This document shows positions 52,086 through 60,384 of a DNA stretch of 64,000 bases, one piece after another. Each line of letters starts with the position of its first letter. Positions within the stretch are counted from its first letter, which is position 1. The DNA comes from Devosia naphthalenivorans. GTDB lineage: Bacteria; Pseudomonadota; Alphaproteobacteria; Rhizobiales; Devosiaceae. The DNA is taken from positions 284,455 through 348,454 of the forward strand of contig NZ_PYVW01000003.1 in assembly GCF_003056355.1 (NCBI RefSeq), written 5' to 3'. The notes under the pieces are model-generated. The model was not told where the DNA came from, did no database searches, and was given only the letters and a program-made list of their open reading frames with translations. The translations under genes were made by a program, and so were the position numbers.

Positions 52086-52250
52086 GATGGCAAGGATAGC
52101 CCCGCCGCGACCGGCAAATGGGCGCCTTTGATATAATCGCCGTCGCAGGGTTTCACCGCCTATTAACTATGAGACCGCTAGTGTTTGGCCAGTAAGCGTA
52201 GCGAATGCTTTTACCATTCGCATTACCTAGTAACGAGTAAACGAGTCCCC

Positions 52251-53777
52251 ATGTCGCCCCAACCGGCTGTCACCGACGACGTCCGTTCACAGATGGGACG
52301 CGACAGCAAGCGCGCAGCACAAAAGACCGTGCTTGATGCGCGCCAGCGCCTTACGTCCAGTTCAGGCACCCGCGCCTCCTATGATTTCGAGCTGATGCAT
52401 GATTATGCAAGCTCACGGCTGCGTTCGGCCCTGCCGATAGCCGGTCTCGTCATTATCCTGGCGATCGTCGCGACATTCTGGGTGCCGCCGATCTTTACCG
52501 CCTTGTGGGCGGGCATGGTTTTGCTGAGTCTGCTGATCGTCGTGCTGGTGGCCCAACGCTTCAAGAGAAGCGAGCCGGCTAAGTTCAACGCCGCGCAATG
52601 GACTACTAGCTTCGTGGTCGGAGAGACCATTTGCGGGCTGTCATGGTCCACCCTGGCGCTGTTCACGCTGGTGGCCAATCCCGAGACGCTGACGCCGGTG
52701 ATGTTTGCCATGGTGCTGGTGGCGGTGGCGGCAAACGCCGTTGCAACGCACACACTGCCTCCGGCGACGCTGACCAGCACCCTGCCCGTTGCGATCACGG
52801 TTTCAGGCAACCTGATCGCGCTGGGCGGAACGCTGAACTACACGCTCGCCGCCGTCTCCGTGTCCGGGGTCATCTTCTTTGTGTATCTGGCCCGCCAATT
52901 GCACGCGTCCGAACTCGAGACGATCACGCACCAGGCGGAGAAGGATTCGCTCATCAACGAGCTCGAGGAAGCCCGGCAGATGTCGGACGAAGCCCGCCGC
53001 CATGCCGAGCAGGCCAATATCGCCAAGTCGCAGTTCCTTGCGACCATGAGCCACGAGCTACGGACGCCGTTGAATGCCATTATCGGTTTTTCCGAAGTGC
53101 TGCAGTCCGAACTGCTGGGGGCCCATCATGTGCCACAGTACAAGGAATATGCAGGTGACATTCACAGCAGCGGGCAGCATTTGCTGAACCTGATCAACGA
53201 GCTGCTGGACCTTAGCCGCATCGAAGCGGGCAAGTACGATCTCAACGAAGAAGTCGTTTCCTTGGTCGATATCGCCGAAGACTGCCGCCGCATGATGGAG
53301 CTTCGGGCCAAGAGCAAGGGCATCGAGCTAGTCTACAATGTGGGCAACAACCTGCCGCGGCTTTGGGGCGATGAACGCGCAATCCGCCAGGTGGTGCTGA
53401 ACCTTCTGAGCAATGCCATCAAATTCACGCCGCAGAATGGCAAGGTGGTGCTGGTGGTTACCCGCAGCGGGGACGGCGGGCAGTTTGTGTCGGTCAAGGA
53501 CAACGGGCCGGGGATTCCGGAGGAGGAGATCGAGACCGTGCTCTCCTCGTTCGGCCAGGGATCGCTGGCACAAAAGACCGCCGAACAGGGCGCGGGCCTG
53601 GGTCTACCCATCGTGCAGAAGATCATGGAACTGCATCAGGGGCGGTTCGACCTGTTCAGCAAGCTACGGTTCGGCACCGAAGTTATTGCGACTTTTCCTC
53701 GCGCCCGCGTCATGGACGCTTTGGCTCCGGTGGTCGAAAAGAAGAGCCGCCTCGAGATTTACTCCGAAGCCGGCTAG
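52251..53777 (+). CDS. Sensor histidine kinase (PleC/DivJ-like catalytic core) with membrane helices
   Basis: This 508-residue kinase has a cytoplasmic N terminus, then about six hydrophobic helices between residues 55 and 215 (IAGLVIILAIVATFWVPPIFTALWAGMVLLSLLIVVL and others). A coiled coil (ETITHQAEKDSLINELEEARQ) follows, the H-box ATMSHELRTPLNAIIGFSEVLQSELLG, and an ATPase with NLLSNAIKF, DNGPGIPEEEI and GAGLGLPIVQKIMELHQG. The core resembles kinases of the PleC/DivJ/PdhS group that control cell division in alphaproteobacteria, but the membrane part differs. ATG 52251 follows a stop-free stretch and is preferred over the frame start at 52185. No regulator gene is adjacent. Confidence 0.88.
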   Translation: MSPQPAVTDDVRSQMGRDSKRAAQKTVLDARQRLTSSSGTRASYDFELMHDYASSRLRSALPIAGLVIILAIVATFWVPPIFTALWAGMVLLSLLIVVLVAQRFKRSEPAKFNAAQWTTSFVVGETICGLSWSTLALFTLVANPETLTPVMFAMVLVAVAANAVATHTLPPATLTSTLPVAITVSGNLIALGGTLNYTLAAVSVSGVIFFVYLARQLHASELETITHQAEKDSLINELEEARQMSDEARRHAEQANIAKSQFLATMSHELRTPLNAIIGFSEVLQSELLGAHHVPQYKEYAGDIHSSGQHLLNLINELLDLSRIEAGKYDLNEEVVSLVDIAEDCRRMMELRAKSKGIELVYNVGNNLPRLWGDERAIRQVVLNLLSNAIKFTPQNGKVVLVVTRSGDGGQFVSVKDNGPGIPEEEIETVLSSFGQGSLAQKTAEQGAGLGLPIVQKIMELHQGRFDLFSKLRFGTEVIATFPRARVMDALAPVVEKKSRLEIYSEAG

Positions 53778-54796
53778 CCTTCCCGGCCGCTCACCGCAGC
53801 GCTTTGGAACGTCGCCATGTTGTTGTGCAGGTGAAGCGCTGTTTTCGCCAGCACGGCCGCGAGTGCGGCGCCGGTGCCTTCGCCCAGACGCATGCCGAGA
53901 TGCAGCAAACCCGTTTGCTCCATGGCTTCGAGCGCCCGTGCATGGCCGTGTTCCGCCGACTGGTGGGCGAAGACACAATGGGCGATGGCATCGGGGTTGA
54001 CCGCATAGGCAATCGCGGCGGCGGAAGTGGCAACGAAGCCGTCGACAATGACGGGCACCTTCTGGTGGCGCGCGGCAAGGAGGGCGCCGAGCATCGCCGC
54101 TATCTCGCGGCCGCCGAGGCGCGCAAGAATCGCCAGGGGGTGATCGAGCTCGCCGGCATGGCGGGCCAGTGCGCGATCGACCGCGTCGGCCTTGCGGGCA
54201 AGACCCGCATCATCGACGCCGGTGCCACGACCGACCCAGTCGGCGCCCGTGCCGCCGAACAGGGCTGCGTAGATGGCAGCGGCAACGGTGGTGTTGCCGA
54301 TGCCCATTTCGCCCAGACAGATCAGGTCCGGCTTGCCGGCGACGGCTTCCATGCCATAGGCGATGGTGGCTGCGCACATCTTGTCGTCGAGCGCGGCTTC
54401 CTGGGTGATGTCGCCGGTGGGTAGCTCCAGCGCCAGTTCGAACACGCGCAGGTTGATTTCGTGCAGGGCACAGATCTGGGAGATCGCCGCGCCGCCATTG
54501 GTGAAATTGGCGACCATCTGGGCCGTGACTTCGCGCGGGAAGGCCGACACGCCCTGATCGGTCACGCCGTGATTGCCGGCGAAAATGGTGACCATGGGAT
54601 TGTCGAGCCGTGGGTGTGCCCTGCCCTGCCAACGTGCGAGGTATTCAACGAGCCCTTCCATGGCGCCGAGCGAGCCGGCGGGCTTGGTCAACTGGGCGTC
54701 GCGCTCGCGCACGGCGGCGACGGCCGCTTCGTCGCCATCGGGCACCAGGGTCAGCAATTCGAGAACGTCGGCGTAAGCGGGATTGAGCGAAGGCAT
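53774..54796 (-). CDS. cobT: Nicotinate-nucleotide--dimethylbenzimidazole phosphoribosyltransferase
   Basis: CobT makes alpha-ribazole phosphate, the lower ligand precursor of vitamin B12. The 340-residue protein has TKPAGSLGAMEGLVEYLARWQG near residue 38, FAGNHGVTDQGVSAFPREVT, GEMGIGNTTVAAAIYAALFGG near 165, and HLGMRLGEGTGAALA, whose Glu306 corresponds to the catalytic base. ATG 54796 gives MPSLNPAYADVLELL; an earlier frame would run through the divergent promoter. It is divergent from cobS and its stop overlaps that of the kinase gene by four bases (CTAG). Confidence 0.95.
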   Translation of the reverse strand: MPSLNPAYADVLELLTLVPDGDEAAVAAVRERDAQLTKPAGSLGAMEGLVEYLARWQGRAHPRLDNPMVTIFAGNHGVTDQGVSAFPREVTAQMVANFTNGGAAISQICALHEINLRVFELALELPTGDITQEAALDDKMCAATIAYGMEAVAGKPDLICLGEMGIGNTTVAAAIYAALFGGTGADWVGRGTGVDDAGLARKADAVDRALARHAGELDHPLAILARLGGREIAAMLGALLAARHQKVPVIVDGFVATSAAAIAYAVNPDAIAHCVFAHQSAEHGHARALEAMEQTGLLHLGMRLGEGTGAALAAVLAKTALHLHNNMATFQSAAVSGREG

Positions 54797-54861
54797 GGCA
54801 CGTCCGGAATGCTGTGGTAGGAGATTGGCGACCTTGTTACGCAGAACCGAGCCAAAAGCAA

Positions 54862-55707
54862 TTGAGCGAAAAACAGCAAGCCGATGATGCCATAGAGCCT
54901 GGAAACGTGGCGGCAAGCGAGCCGGGCGCTGCCGCGCAGGGCTTCGGCCTCAAGGACGATTTCATCATGGCGCTGCGATTCTTTTCGCGCCTGCCCACTG
55001 GATCGTCGTCGCACCAGAAGCCGGAACTCAGCCGCATTGCCATGGCCCTGCCCATGGCCAGCGTCGCCATCGGGATTGGTCCGGCGCTGCTGCTGATCGG
55101 CGCGGCGCTGATCGGCTTGCCGGTGTATTTCGCCGCGACCCTGGCGGTGGCCGCCATGCTGGTTGCCAGTGGCGCCATGGCGGATGACGCGCTGGCCGAT
55201 GCGATGGATGGCCTGTTCGGCGGGCAAACGGTCGAGCGGCGGCTCGAGATCATGAAGGACAGCCGGCACGGCACCTATGGGGTGGCGGCGCTGGCTTTGT
55301 TTATCGTGCTGCGGATTACCGCGCTTGGCGCGATGGCCGCGATCAACCCGCTGGCCGCTGGCGCGGTCTGGCTCGCGGCCAGCATTGTTGGACGCTCAGG
55401 CGCGCTCTGGTTGGCAGTTGCTCTGCCGCCAGCGCGCAGCAATGGCGCATCGGCCACTGCCGGACAGGTGGGGCGCGGCGCGTTCGCGGTGGGTGCGGTG
55501 TTTGCGACCTTGCTGTTGTTTATCCTGGCGGGACCGCCGGCGAGTTTGCTGGGGCTGGCCTGTGCGCTGGTGCTAGCCGTTCTGGTGATTGCCGGATGGA
55601 CCTGGCTATGTAAGCGAATGGTCAGCGGACAGACGGGAGACCTGATTGGCGCATTGGGAGCATTGGTGGAAATTGCGGTGCTTGCGGCGTTATTGCCCTT
55701 TGTCTGA
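54862..55707 (+). CDS. cobS: Adenosylcobinamide-GDP ribazoletransferase
   Basis: CobS joins GDP-cobinamide to alpha-ribazole, completing B12 assembly in the inner membrane. The protein of about 281 residues is hydrophobic throughout, with the catalytic acidic segment DDALADAMDGLFGGQTVERRLEIMKDSRHGTYG near residues 100-135. IMALRFFSRLPTG at about 34-46 is the family's normal N-terminal block. The start is uncertain: TTG 54862 leaves 65 bases for a divergent promoter, whereas GTG 54814 would leave only 17 to the cobT start. Neither has a strong ribosome-binding site. It stands opposite cobT. Confidence 0.92.
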   Translation: MSEKQQADDAIEPGNVAASEPGAAAQGFGLKDDFIMALRFFSRLPTGSSSHQKPELSRIAMALPMASVAIGIGPALLLIGAALIGLPVYFAATLAVAAMLVASGAMADDALADAMDGLFGGQTVERRLEIMKDSRHGTYGVAALALFIVLRITALGAMAAINPLAAGAVWLAASIVGRSGALWLAVALPPARSNGASATAGQVGRGAFAVGAVFATLLLFILAGPPASLLGLACALVLAVLVIAGWTWLCKRMVSGQTGDLIGALGALVEIAVLAALLPFV

Positions 55708-55770
55708 CCTTGAAAACGACACCGCCCATGCCTTTATGGATGGGGTAGGGCCACGAAAGGACGCAAGGGC

Positions 55771-56457
55771 ATGATCTTTATCGGCATTGCGCTTCTTGTT
55801 GCAGTTGGGCTGGCGCTGCTCATCAGTGCGGATGCGGGCAGTCTCGTTGGGATGACCCAGCAGCAGACGGCGCAGTTGGTCCCGCTGCTGGTGCTGCTGG
55901 TGGTGTTTGCGGGTGGGCTTTTTACGCGGCGCAGAAAAGCCTCGGAACTGCTTGGCAGCGTGGTGCTCTGGGTGGGCATCTTTGCCATCGCCGGGCTGAC
56001 CTATGCCTATCGCGACGAAATCGTCGGGATCGCCGGACGCGTTGCCGGCGAATTCAGGCCGGGCGTGGCGCTGGTGGACGCCAGCCAGGGCACGGCGACA
56101 TTCCGGCGCGGCATGGGTGGGCACTTCGAAGTCAATGCGACGGTCAACGGCCATACCACGCCGATGATCTTCGACACAGGCGCCAGCGCCGTGGTGCTGA
56201 CGCTGGACGATGCGGAGGCCGCCGGGATCGACACGTCCAATCTCGATTTCACCATCCCGGTTTCTACCGCGAACGGCACCGGTCGGGCGGCGCGCGTTCG
56301 GCTGGAGCAGATCGAGGTGGGCGGCATTGTGCGCGAGCGCGTGGTGGCTTTCGTGACCGAAGCGGAAGCGCTGGAAACGAGCCTGCTCGGCATGACGTTC
56401 CTTGAAACCCTGTCGCGCTATAGCGTGACGCAGAATTCGCTGGAGCTGGCCGACTAG
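55771..56457 (+). CDS. Retropepsin-like aspartic protease with membrane helices (TIGR02281-like)
   Basis: This 228-residue protein has three hydrophobic helices at residues 2-20, 36-51 and 62-79, then a retroviral-type aspartic protease domain (about 105-228) with the catalytic triad DTGAS at Asp135. LLGMTFLETLSRYSV near the C terminus is the matching flap/psi-loop signature. Active enzymes of this fold are dimers. Proteins of this family are widespread in alphaproteobacteria; the substrate is unknown. It starts 63 bases after cobS with its own AAGGACGCAAGGGC leader. A repeat-filled region follows it. Confidence 0.88.
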   Translation: MIFIGIALLVAVGLALLISADAGSLVGMTQQQTAQLVPLLVLLVVFAGGLFTRRRKASELLGSVVLWVGIFAIAGLTYAYRDEIVGIAGRVAGEFRPGVALVDASQGTATFRRGMGGHFEVNATVNGHTTPMIFDTGASAVVLTLDDAEAAGIDTSNLDFTIPVSTANGTGRAARVRLEQIEVGGIVRERVVAFVTEAEALETSLLGMTFLETLSRYSVTQNSLELAD

Positions 56458-56499
56458 GGCCTGTTGAGATTTGCGCCTATGCGACGACTTTCCTCCGCG

Positions 56500-56579
56500 T
56501 CATTCCCGCGAAAGTGGCCCCCCCCGTTGGTGAGTGCGAAAGAAGAAAACGGAGGTTCCCGCTTTCGCGGGAATGACGC
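56500..56579. repeat. Dispersed palindromic repeat, family B, copy 2
   Basis: CATTCCCGCGAAAG on the left and TTCCCGCTTTCGCGGGAATGACG on the right flank a 40-base centre containing GGTGAGTGCGAAAGAAGAAAACGGAGG. It matches the copies at 8924 and 63239 but its left palindrome is decayed (AAAGTGGCCCC). Confidence 0.75.
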
Positions 56580-56660
56580 TGTGGTTGTTCGGATTGACCG
56601 CTGCTCAATCATGAATCTCAACACTTCCTGAAGCGTGGCGCGTTCGATTAGCCTGGGGTG

Positions 56661-56728
56661 ACGAGGTCGGGAGAGTGGAGGCCTGGTGCCACGACCTCGT
56701 GGTTCGACAGGCTCACCATGAGGTCTGC
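56661..56728. repeat. Dispersed palindromic repeat, family C, copy 2
   Basis: The right arm (CCACGACCTCGTGGTTCGACAGGCTCACCATGAGGTCT) is the same as at 50500-50537, while the left arm is reduced to ACGAGGTCG. The 319-base gap between the protease gene and dusA holds only this and a family B copy. Confidence 0.75.
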
Positions 56729-56776
56729 TGAACAACCCAGTTCTGCATGACAAGCTCTGCTGCTGTGCGACGCGCT

Positions 56777-57793
56777 TTAGACCGCTTCAGCCAGACGCGG
56801 CCTGTTCACCGCTTCGAGCGCGCGCAAGATGACCTCTGGACCGGCGCCGGGCTTGCAGGCATCGACGCTGAGGATCTGGCGGAAGTGGCGCGCGCCGGGC
56901 AGGCCATTGGCGAGGCCCAGCATGTGGCGGGTGATGCTGTTGATGCGGGTGCCTTCGGCGCCTTGCTCGCGCTCGGCATAGTCGGCCATGGCGCGCATGA
57001 CAGCCTCAAGCGTGATGACTTCATCGGTGCTGCCGAAGAAGCGCCGGTCGACTTCGGCGAGCAGCATCGGCGTGTGATAGGCGGCGCGGCCGAGCATGAC
57101 GCCATCCATATGGGCCATTTCGGCTTCGGCTGCTTCGAGCGTTTCGAGCCCACCATTGATCATCACCGGCAGGGGCGACAGGCGGGTGTGCAGGCGGTGC
57201 ACACGATCGTAGTCGAGCGGCGGAATGGTCCGGTTTTCCTTGGGCGAAAGGCCCTTTAGCCATGCCTTGCGGGCATGGACGTAAAGCGCATCGACGCCCG
57301 CCTGCACCATGGCATCGGCAAAACGGTCTAGGCTTTGCTCGGTATCCTGATCGTCGATGCCGATGCGGCATTTGACGGTGACGGGCCGATCGGTGGCGTC
57401 CCGCATAGCGCGAACGCAATCGGCGACCAGCGTTGGCTCGGCCATGAGGCACGCGCCGAACCGGCCCGACTGCACGCGATCGGACGGGCAACCGACATTG
57501 AGGTTGATCTCAGCATAGCCGAATGGTTCGGCGAGGCGAATTGCCTGCGCAAGCTCGACCGGATCGGAGCCGCCCAACTGCAGCGCCACCGGCTGCTCGA
57601 TGGGGTCAAAGCGCAGATGGCGTTCCACGTCGCCATGCACGATGGCGGCCGAGGTGACCATCTCGGTGAACAGCAGCGAATGGCGCGTCAGCAAGCGGTG
57701 AAGGAAGCGACAGCGGCGGTCAGTCCAGTCCATCATCGGGGCGACGGAGAATTTGCGCGCCTGCGCTAGCGGGATGTGTGGCTGCTGAAGCAA
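56777..57793 (-). CDS. dusA: tRNA-dihydrouridine synthase A
   Basis: DusA reduces uridine 20/20a in the tRNA D-loop using FMN. The 338-residue protein has FSVAPMMDWTDRRCRFLHRLL at the N terminus, the catalytic Cys102 in INLNVGCPSDRVQSGRFGACLM, RIGIDDQDTE, and the FMN-phosphate loop NGGLETLEAAEAEMAHMDGVMLGRAAY. The start is a TTG (57793): only this codon lies between the upstream stop and the conserved MMDW block. No good ribosome-binding site is visible. It is divergent from the FGGY kinase gene. Confidence 0.95.
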   Translation of the reverse strand: MLQQPHIPLAQARKFSVAPMMDWTDRRCRFLHRLLTRHSLLFTEMVTSAAIVHGDVERHLRFDPIEQPVALQLGGSDPVELAQAIRLAEPFGYAEINLNVGCPSDRVQSGRFGACLMAEPTLVADCVRAMRDATDRPVTVKCRIGIDDQDTEQSLDRFADAMVQAGVDALYVHARKAWLKGLSPKENRTIPPLDYDRVHRLHTRLSPLPVMINGGLETLEAAEAEMAHMDGVMLGRAAYHTPMLLAEVDRRFFGSTDEVITLEAVMRAMADYAEREQGAEGTRINSITRHMLGLANGLPGARHFRQILSVDACKPGAGPEVILRALEAVNRPRLAEAV

Positions 57794-57933
57794 GGAAACG
57801 AACCGGGTTGAGGCAAGCGGGTCCTATACACCCCATGGGGCCGCGCGCCAAGTTTCGGCGGGCTAACATGTTAGCGATGGCGCGGGGGGCGGGTTTGTTT
57901 TATCTGGGAGCACCTTTACGCGCGAGCCCTCCC

Positions 57934-59298
57934 ATGCCCCTGCCCCGCCAGATTGCCGTGATCGACATTGGCAAGACCAATGCCAAAATTGTGCTGATCG
58001 ACAGCGCCACGTCTCGACAACTGGCGGCGAAAAGCACGCCGAATACGGTGGTGCGGGAGGGGCTTTATCCGCATGCCGATGTGGAGCGGCTTTGGCGGTT
58101 TGTGCTCGATAGCCTTGCCGCGCTGCAGGCGGAGCATGGAGTGGATGGGATTTCGATCACGACGCACGGGGCGACAGCGGCGCTGACGAAGGGGGATGCG
58201 CTGGCGCTGCCGGTGCTGGACTATGAGTTCGATGGGCCGGAGCAGGCCAGCGAAGGCTATGCGGCGGTGCGGCCGGCGTTCAGCGAAACGCTGTCGCCGC
58301 GGCTGCCGAACGGGCTCAATCTTGGGGCGCAGATTTTCTGGCAGAGCCGGATGTTTGCCGAGCAGTTTGCCGGGGTCAGCCGGATCCTGACTTATCCGCA
58401 ATACTGGGCGTGGCGGCTGTCGGGGGTGAGCGCGAGCGAGGTGACGTCGCTGGGGTGTCACACCGATCTGTGGGCGCCGGATAGGGGGGAGTTTTCCAGC
58501 CTGGTTGATAGCCGGGGATGGCGCGGGCTGTTTCCGGCGATACGGCCGGCAGCGTCGGTTCTGGGGGGGATTACGCGGGAGGTGGCCGAGGCGACGGGAT
58601 TGCCGGAGGGGACGCCGGTGACGTGCGGTATCCATGACTCCAACGCGTCGCTGGTGCCGCATCTGGGGGGACGCGAGGCGCCGTTTACGATTTTGTCGAC
58701 GGGAACCTGGGCGATTGCGATGACGGTGGGCGGGAGCACGGCGGGGCTGGACCCGGAGCGCGACAGTCTGGCCAATGTTGACGCGTTTGGGCGTCCGGTG
58801 CCGACGGCGCGGTTCATGGGGGGGCGTGAGTTCGACATGCTGGCGCCGGGTGCGGTGGAACCAAGTGCGGATGATGTTGCAAAGATGATTGGCTTGGGCA
58901 TTCAGGCGCTGCCGAGTTTTGTGCCGGGTGTGGGGCCGTTTTCGGCAGCGACCGGGCGCTGGACGCATGATCCGGCGACGCTGACACCGGGCGAACGGAC
59001 TGCTGCGGTGTCGCTGTATCTGGCGCTGATGACGAAGGCTTGCCTGGAGCTCTGCGGGGTGGGCAAGAGCGTTGTTATCGAAGGGCCATTGGCGCGGAAT
59101 AAGCTATTCGCGGAAGCCTTGGCGGCGCTTATTGGTGTCCCGGTCAGCGCGTCTGGGGACGCGACGGGGACCAGCCTGGGGGCGGCCCTGTTGTTTGGGC
59201 CCGAACAGGCGAACGCGCCGCAGGGGCGATCGGTCGAGGCGCTGATGGTGCCCGGCTTTGGAGAATACGCCGCTGGTTGGCGGGAGCGGGTCTCCTAG
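57934..59298 (+). CDS. FGGY-family carbohydrate kinase
   Basis: This 454-residue kinase phosphorylates a sugar or polyol with ATP. The N-terminal phosphate loop is IAVIDIGKTNAKIVLID (residues 7-23); TTHGATAALT near 82 and CGIHDSNASLVPHLGG near 229 supply substrate and catalytic parts (Asp231 as likely base). The FGGY_C ATPase half contains STGTWAIAM and GPLARNKLFAEALAAL. It resembles the fuculokinase/rhamnulokinase branch, but the substrate is uncertain. ATG 57934 precedes MPLPRQIAVIDIGKTN; a longer frame from 57778 overlaps dusA and is rejected. It converges on the DMT gene, sharing a CTAG. Confidence 0.88.
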   Translation: MPLPRQIAVIDIGKTNAKIVLIDSATSRQLAAKSTPNTVVREGLYPHADVERLWRFVLDSLAALQAEHGVDGISITTHGATAALTKGDALALPVLDYEFDGPEQASEGYAAVRPAFSETLSPRLPNGLNLGAQIFWQSRMFAEQFAGVSRILTYPQYWAWRLSGVSASEVTSLGCHTDLWAPDRGEFSSLVDSRGWRGLFPAIRPAASVLGGITREVAEATGLPEGTPVTCGIHDSNASLVPHLGGREAPFTILSTGTWAIAMTVGGSTAGLDPERDSLANVDAFGRPVPTARFMGGREFDMLAPGAVEPSADDVAKMIGLGIQALPSFVPGVGPFSAATGRWTHDPATLTPGERTAAVSLYLALMTKACLELCGVGKSVVIEGPLARNKLFAEALAALIGVPVSASGDATGTSLGAALLFGPEQANAPQGRSVEALMVPGFGEYAAGWRERVS

Positions 59299-60215
59299 CG
59301 GGCGATGCCTTCGTCGACGGAGGTGGTGGGCCTGTTCAGCTTGCGTTCGCGCAGCCAGATATAGAGGCCGCTGGCGATGATGATGCTGGCGCCGGGATAG
59401 AACCACAGATCGGGGGGCTCGTTGAAGATCAGCCAGCTGATGATGGCGAGGTAAAGCAGGGTGAGATAGTTGAACGGCGCCAGGGTCGAGGGCGGCGCGA
59501 AGCGGTGGGCGACCGAGATCAGGATGTGTCCTGTCATGCCGACGACGCCTGCGCCGAAGAAGGCGAGCCAGGTTATGCCCTCCGACGGCCAGACCCAGCC
59601 GGTGAAGGCGAAGGGCGTCACGAGCAAGAGGGCTACGGCGCCTGAATAGAATTGCTGGGTCATGGCGGTGTCGACGCCTGCCAGCTTGCGGGTCAGGATC
59701 GAGAACAGGGCGACGAAAAATGCTGCGCCCAGGCCCAGCAGGGATGCCGGCTGGAAGGCTTCGGTGCCAGGGCGCACGATGATGAGGATGCCGATAAAGC
59801 CGGCGAGGATGGCGAGCCAGCGGCGCCAGCCAATGGTTTCGCCGAGCATGGGGCCCGAGAGTGCGCAGACCATCAACGGGCTGGTGAATATCAGCGCGCC
59901 GGTGACGGTTAGCGGCAGATAGCGCATGGCCATGAAATTGCCGGCCGTGGTCAGCAGCAGGCAGACGCCGCGCAGGACCTCCAGCTTCAAATTGGCAGTG
60001 CGGAACAAGGCGCCTTTGCGCAGTGGCCAGACGAACACCAGGATAAGCACAACGTGAACGGCGTAGCGAACGAAGACGATCTCGCCCGTCGGTATGCCCT
60101 GGTTGGACATCCACTTGGCCGACGTGTCCAGAAAAAGCAGGACGAGTTGCGACAGCAGCAAAATGCCAATGCCGTAATTGTGGCGCTCTTCTACGGGCGC
60201 AATAGAAGGAGACAT
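59295..60215 (-). CDS. DMT-superfamily (EamA) transporter
   Basis: This 306-residue inner-membrane protein has about ten hydrophobic helices in two EamA repeats (residues about 15-145 and 155-290; RYAVHVVLILVFVWPLR, TGALIFTSPLMVCALSGPMLGETIGWRRWLAILAGFIGILIIVRPG, and the second-half match PFNYLTLLYLAIISWLIFNEPPD). Such proteins usually export amino acids or other small metabolites. ATG 60215 gives a short soluble start. Substrate unknown. Its stop shares a CTAG with that of the FGGY kinase gene. Confidence 0.9.
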   Translation of the reverse strand: MSPSIAPVEERHNYGIGILLLSQLVLLFLDTSAKWMSNQGIPTGEIVFVRYAVHVVLILVFVWPLRKGALFRTANLKLEVLRGVCLLLTTAGNFMAMRYLPLTVTGALIFTSPLMVCALSGPMLGETIGWRRWLAILAGFIGILIIVRPGTEAFQPASLLGLGAAFFVALFSILTRKLAGVDTAMTQQFYSGAVALLLVTPFAFTGWVWPSEGITWLAFFGAGVVGMTGHILISVAHRFAPPSTLAPFNYLTLLYLAIISWLIFNEPPDLWFYPGASIIIASGLYIWLRERKLNRPTTSVDEGIAR

Positions 60216-60334
60216 AGCTATTCCGGACGGCCGCGGAGGGAAGATGCGGCGCGGTCCTAGCGTTGGAAGATCGGACGCGCCGTGTCAATCCAATGCGGGG
60301 AAAATCTTGTATGGAAGCTTGGGGAGAGTGCCCC

Positions 60335-60375
60335 ACCTAGCCTCCCCCTGCGCAGGGGGAGGAACAGATCGGTGA
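60335..60375. repeat. GC-rich hairpin downstream of beta-mannosidase (family D-like)
   Basis: CCTCCCCCTGCGCAGGGGGAGG is a perfect hairpin, followed by AACAGATCGGTGA. The context CCTCCCC...GGGG...CAGAT(n)CGGTG also occurs near 19217. On the minus strand it lies just past the beta-mannosidase stop and could end its transcript, though no T-run follows. Confidence 0.65.
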
Positions 60376-60384
60376 ATGGGTAAC

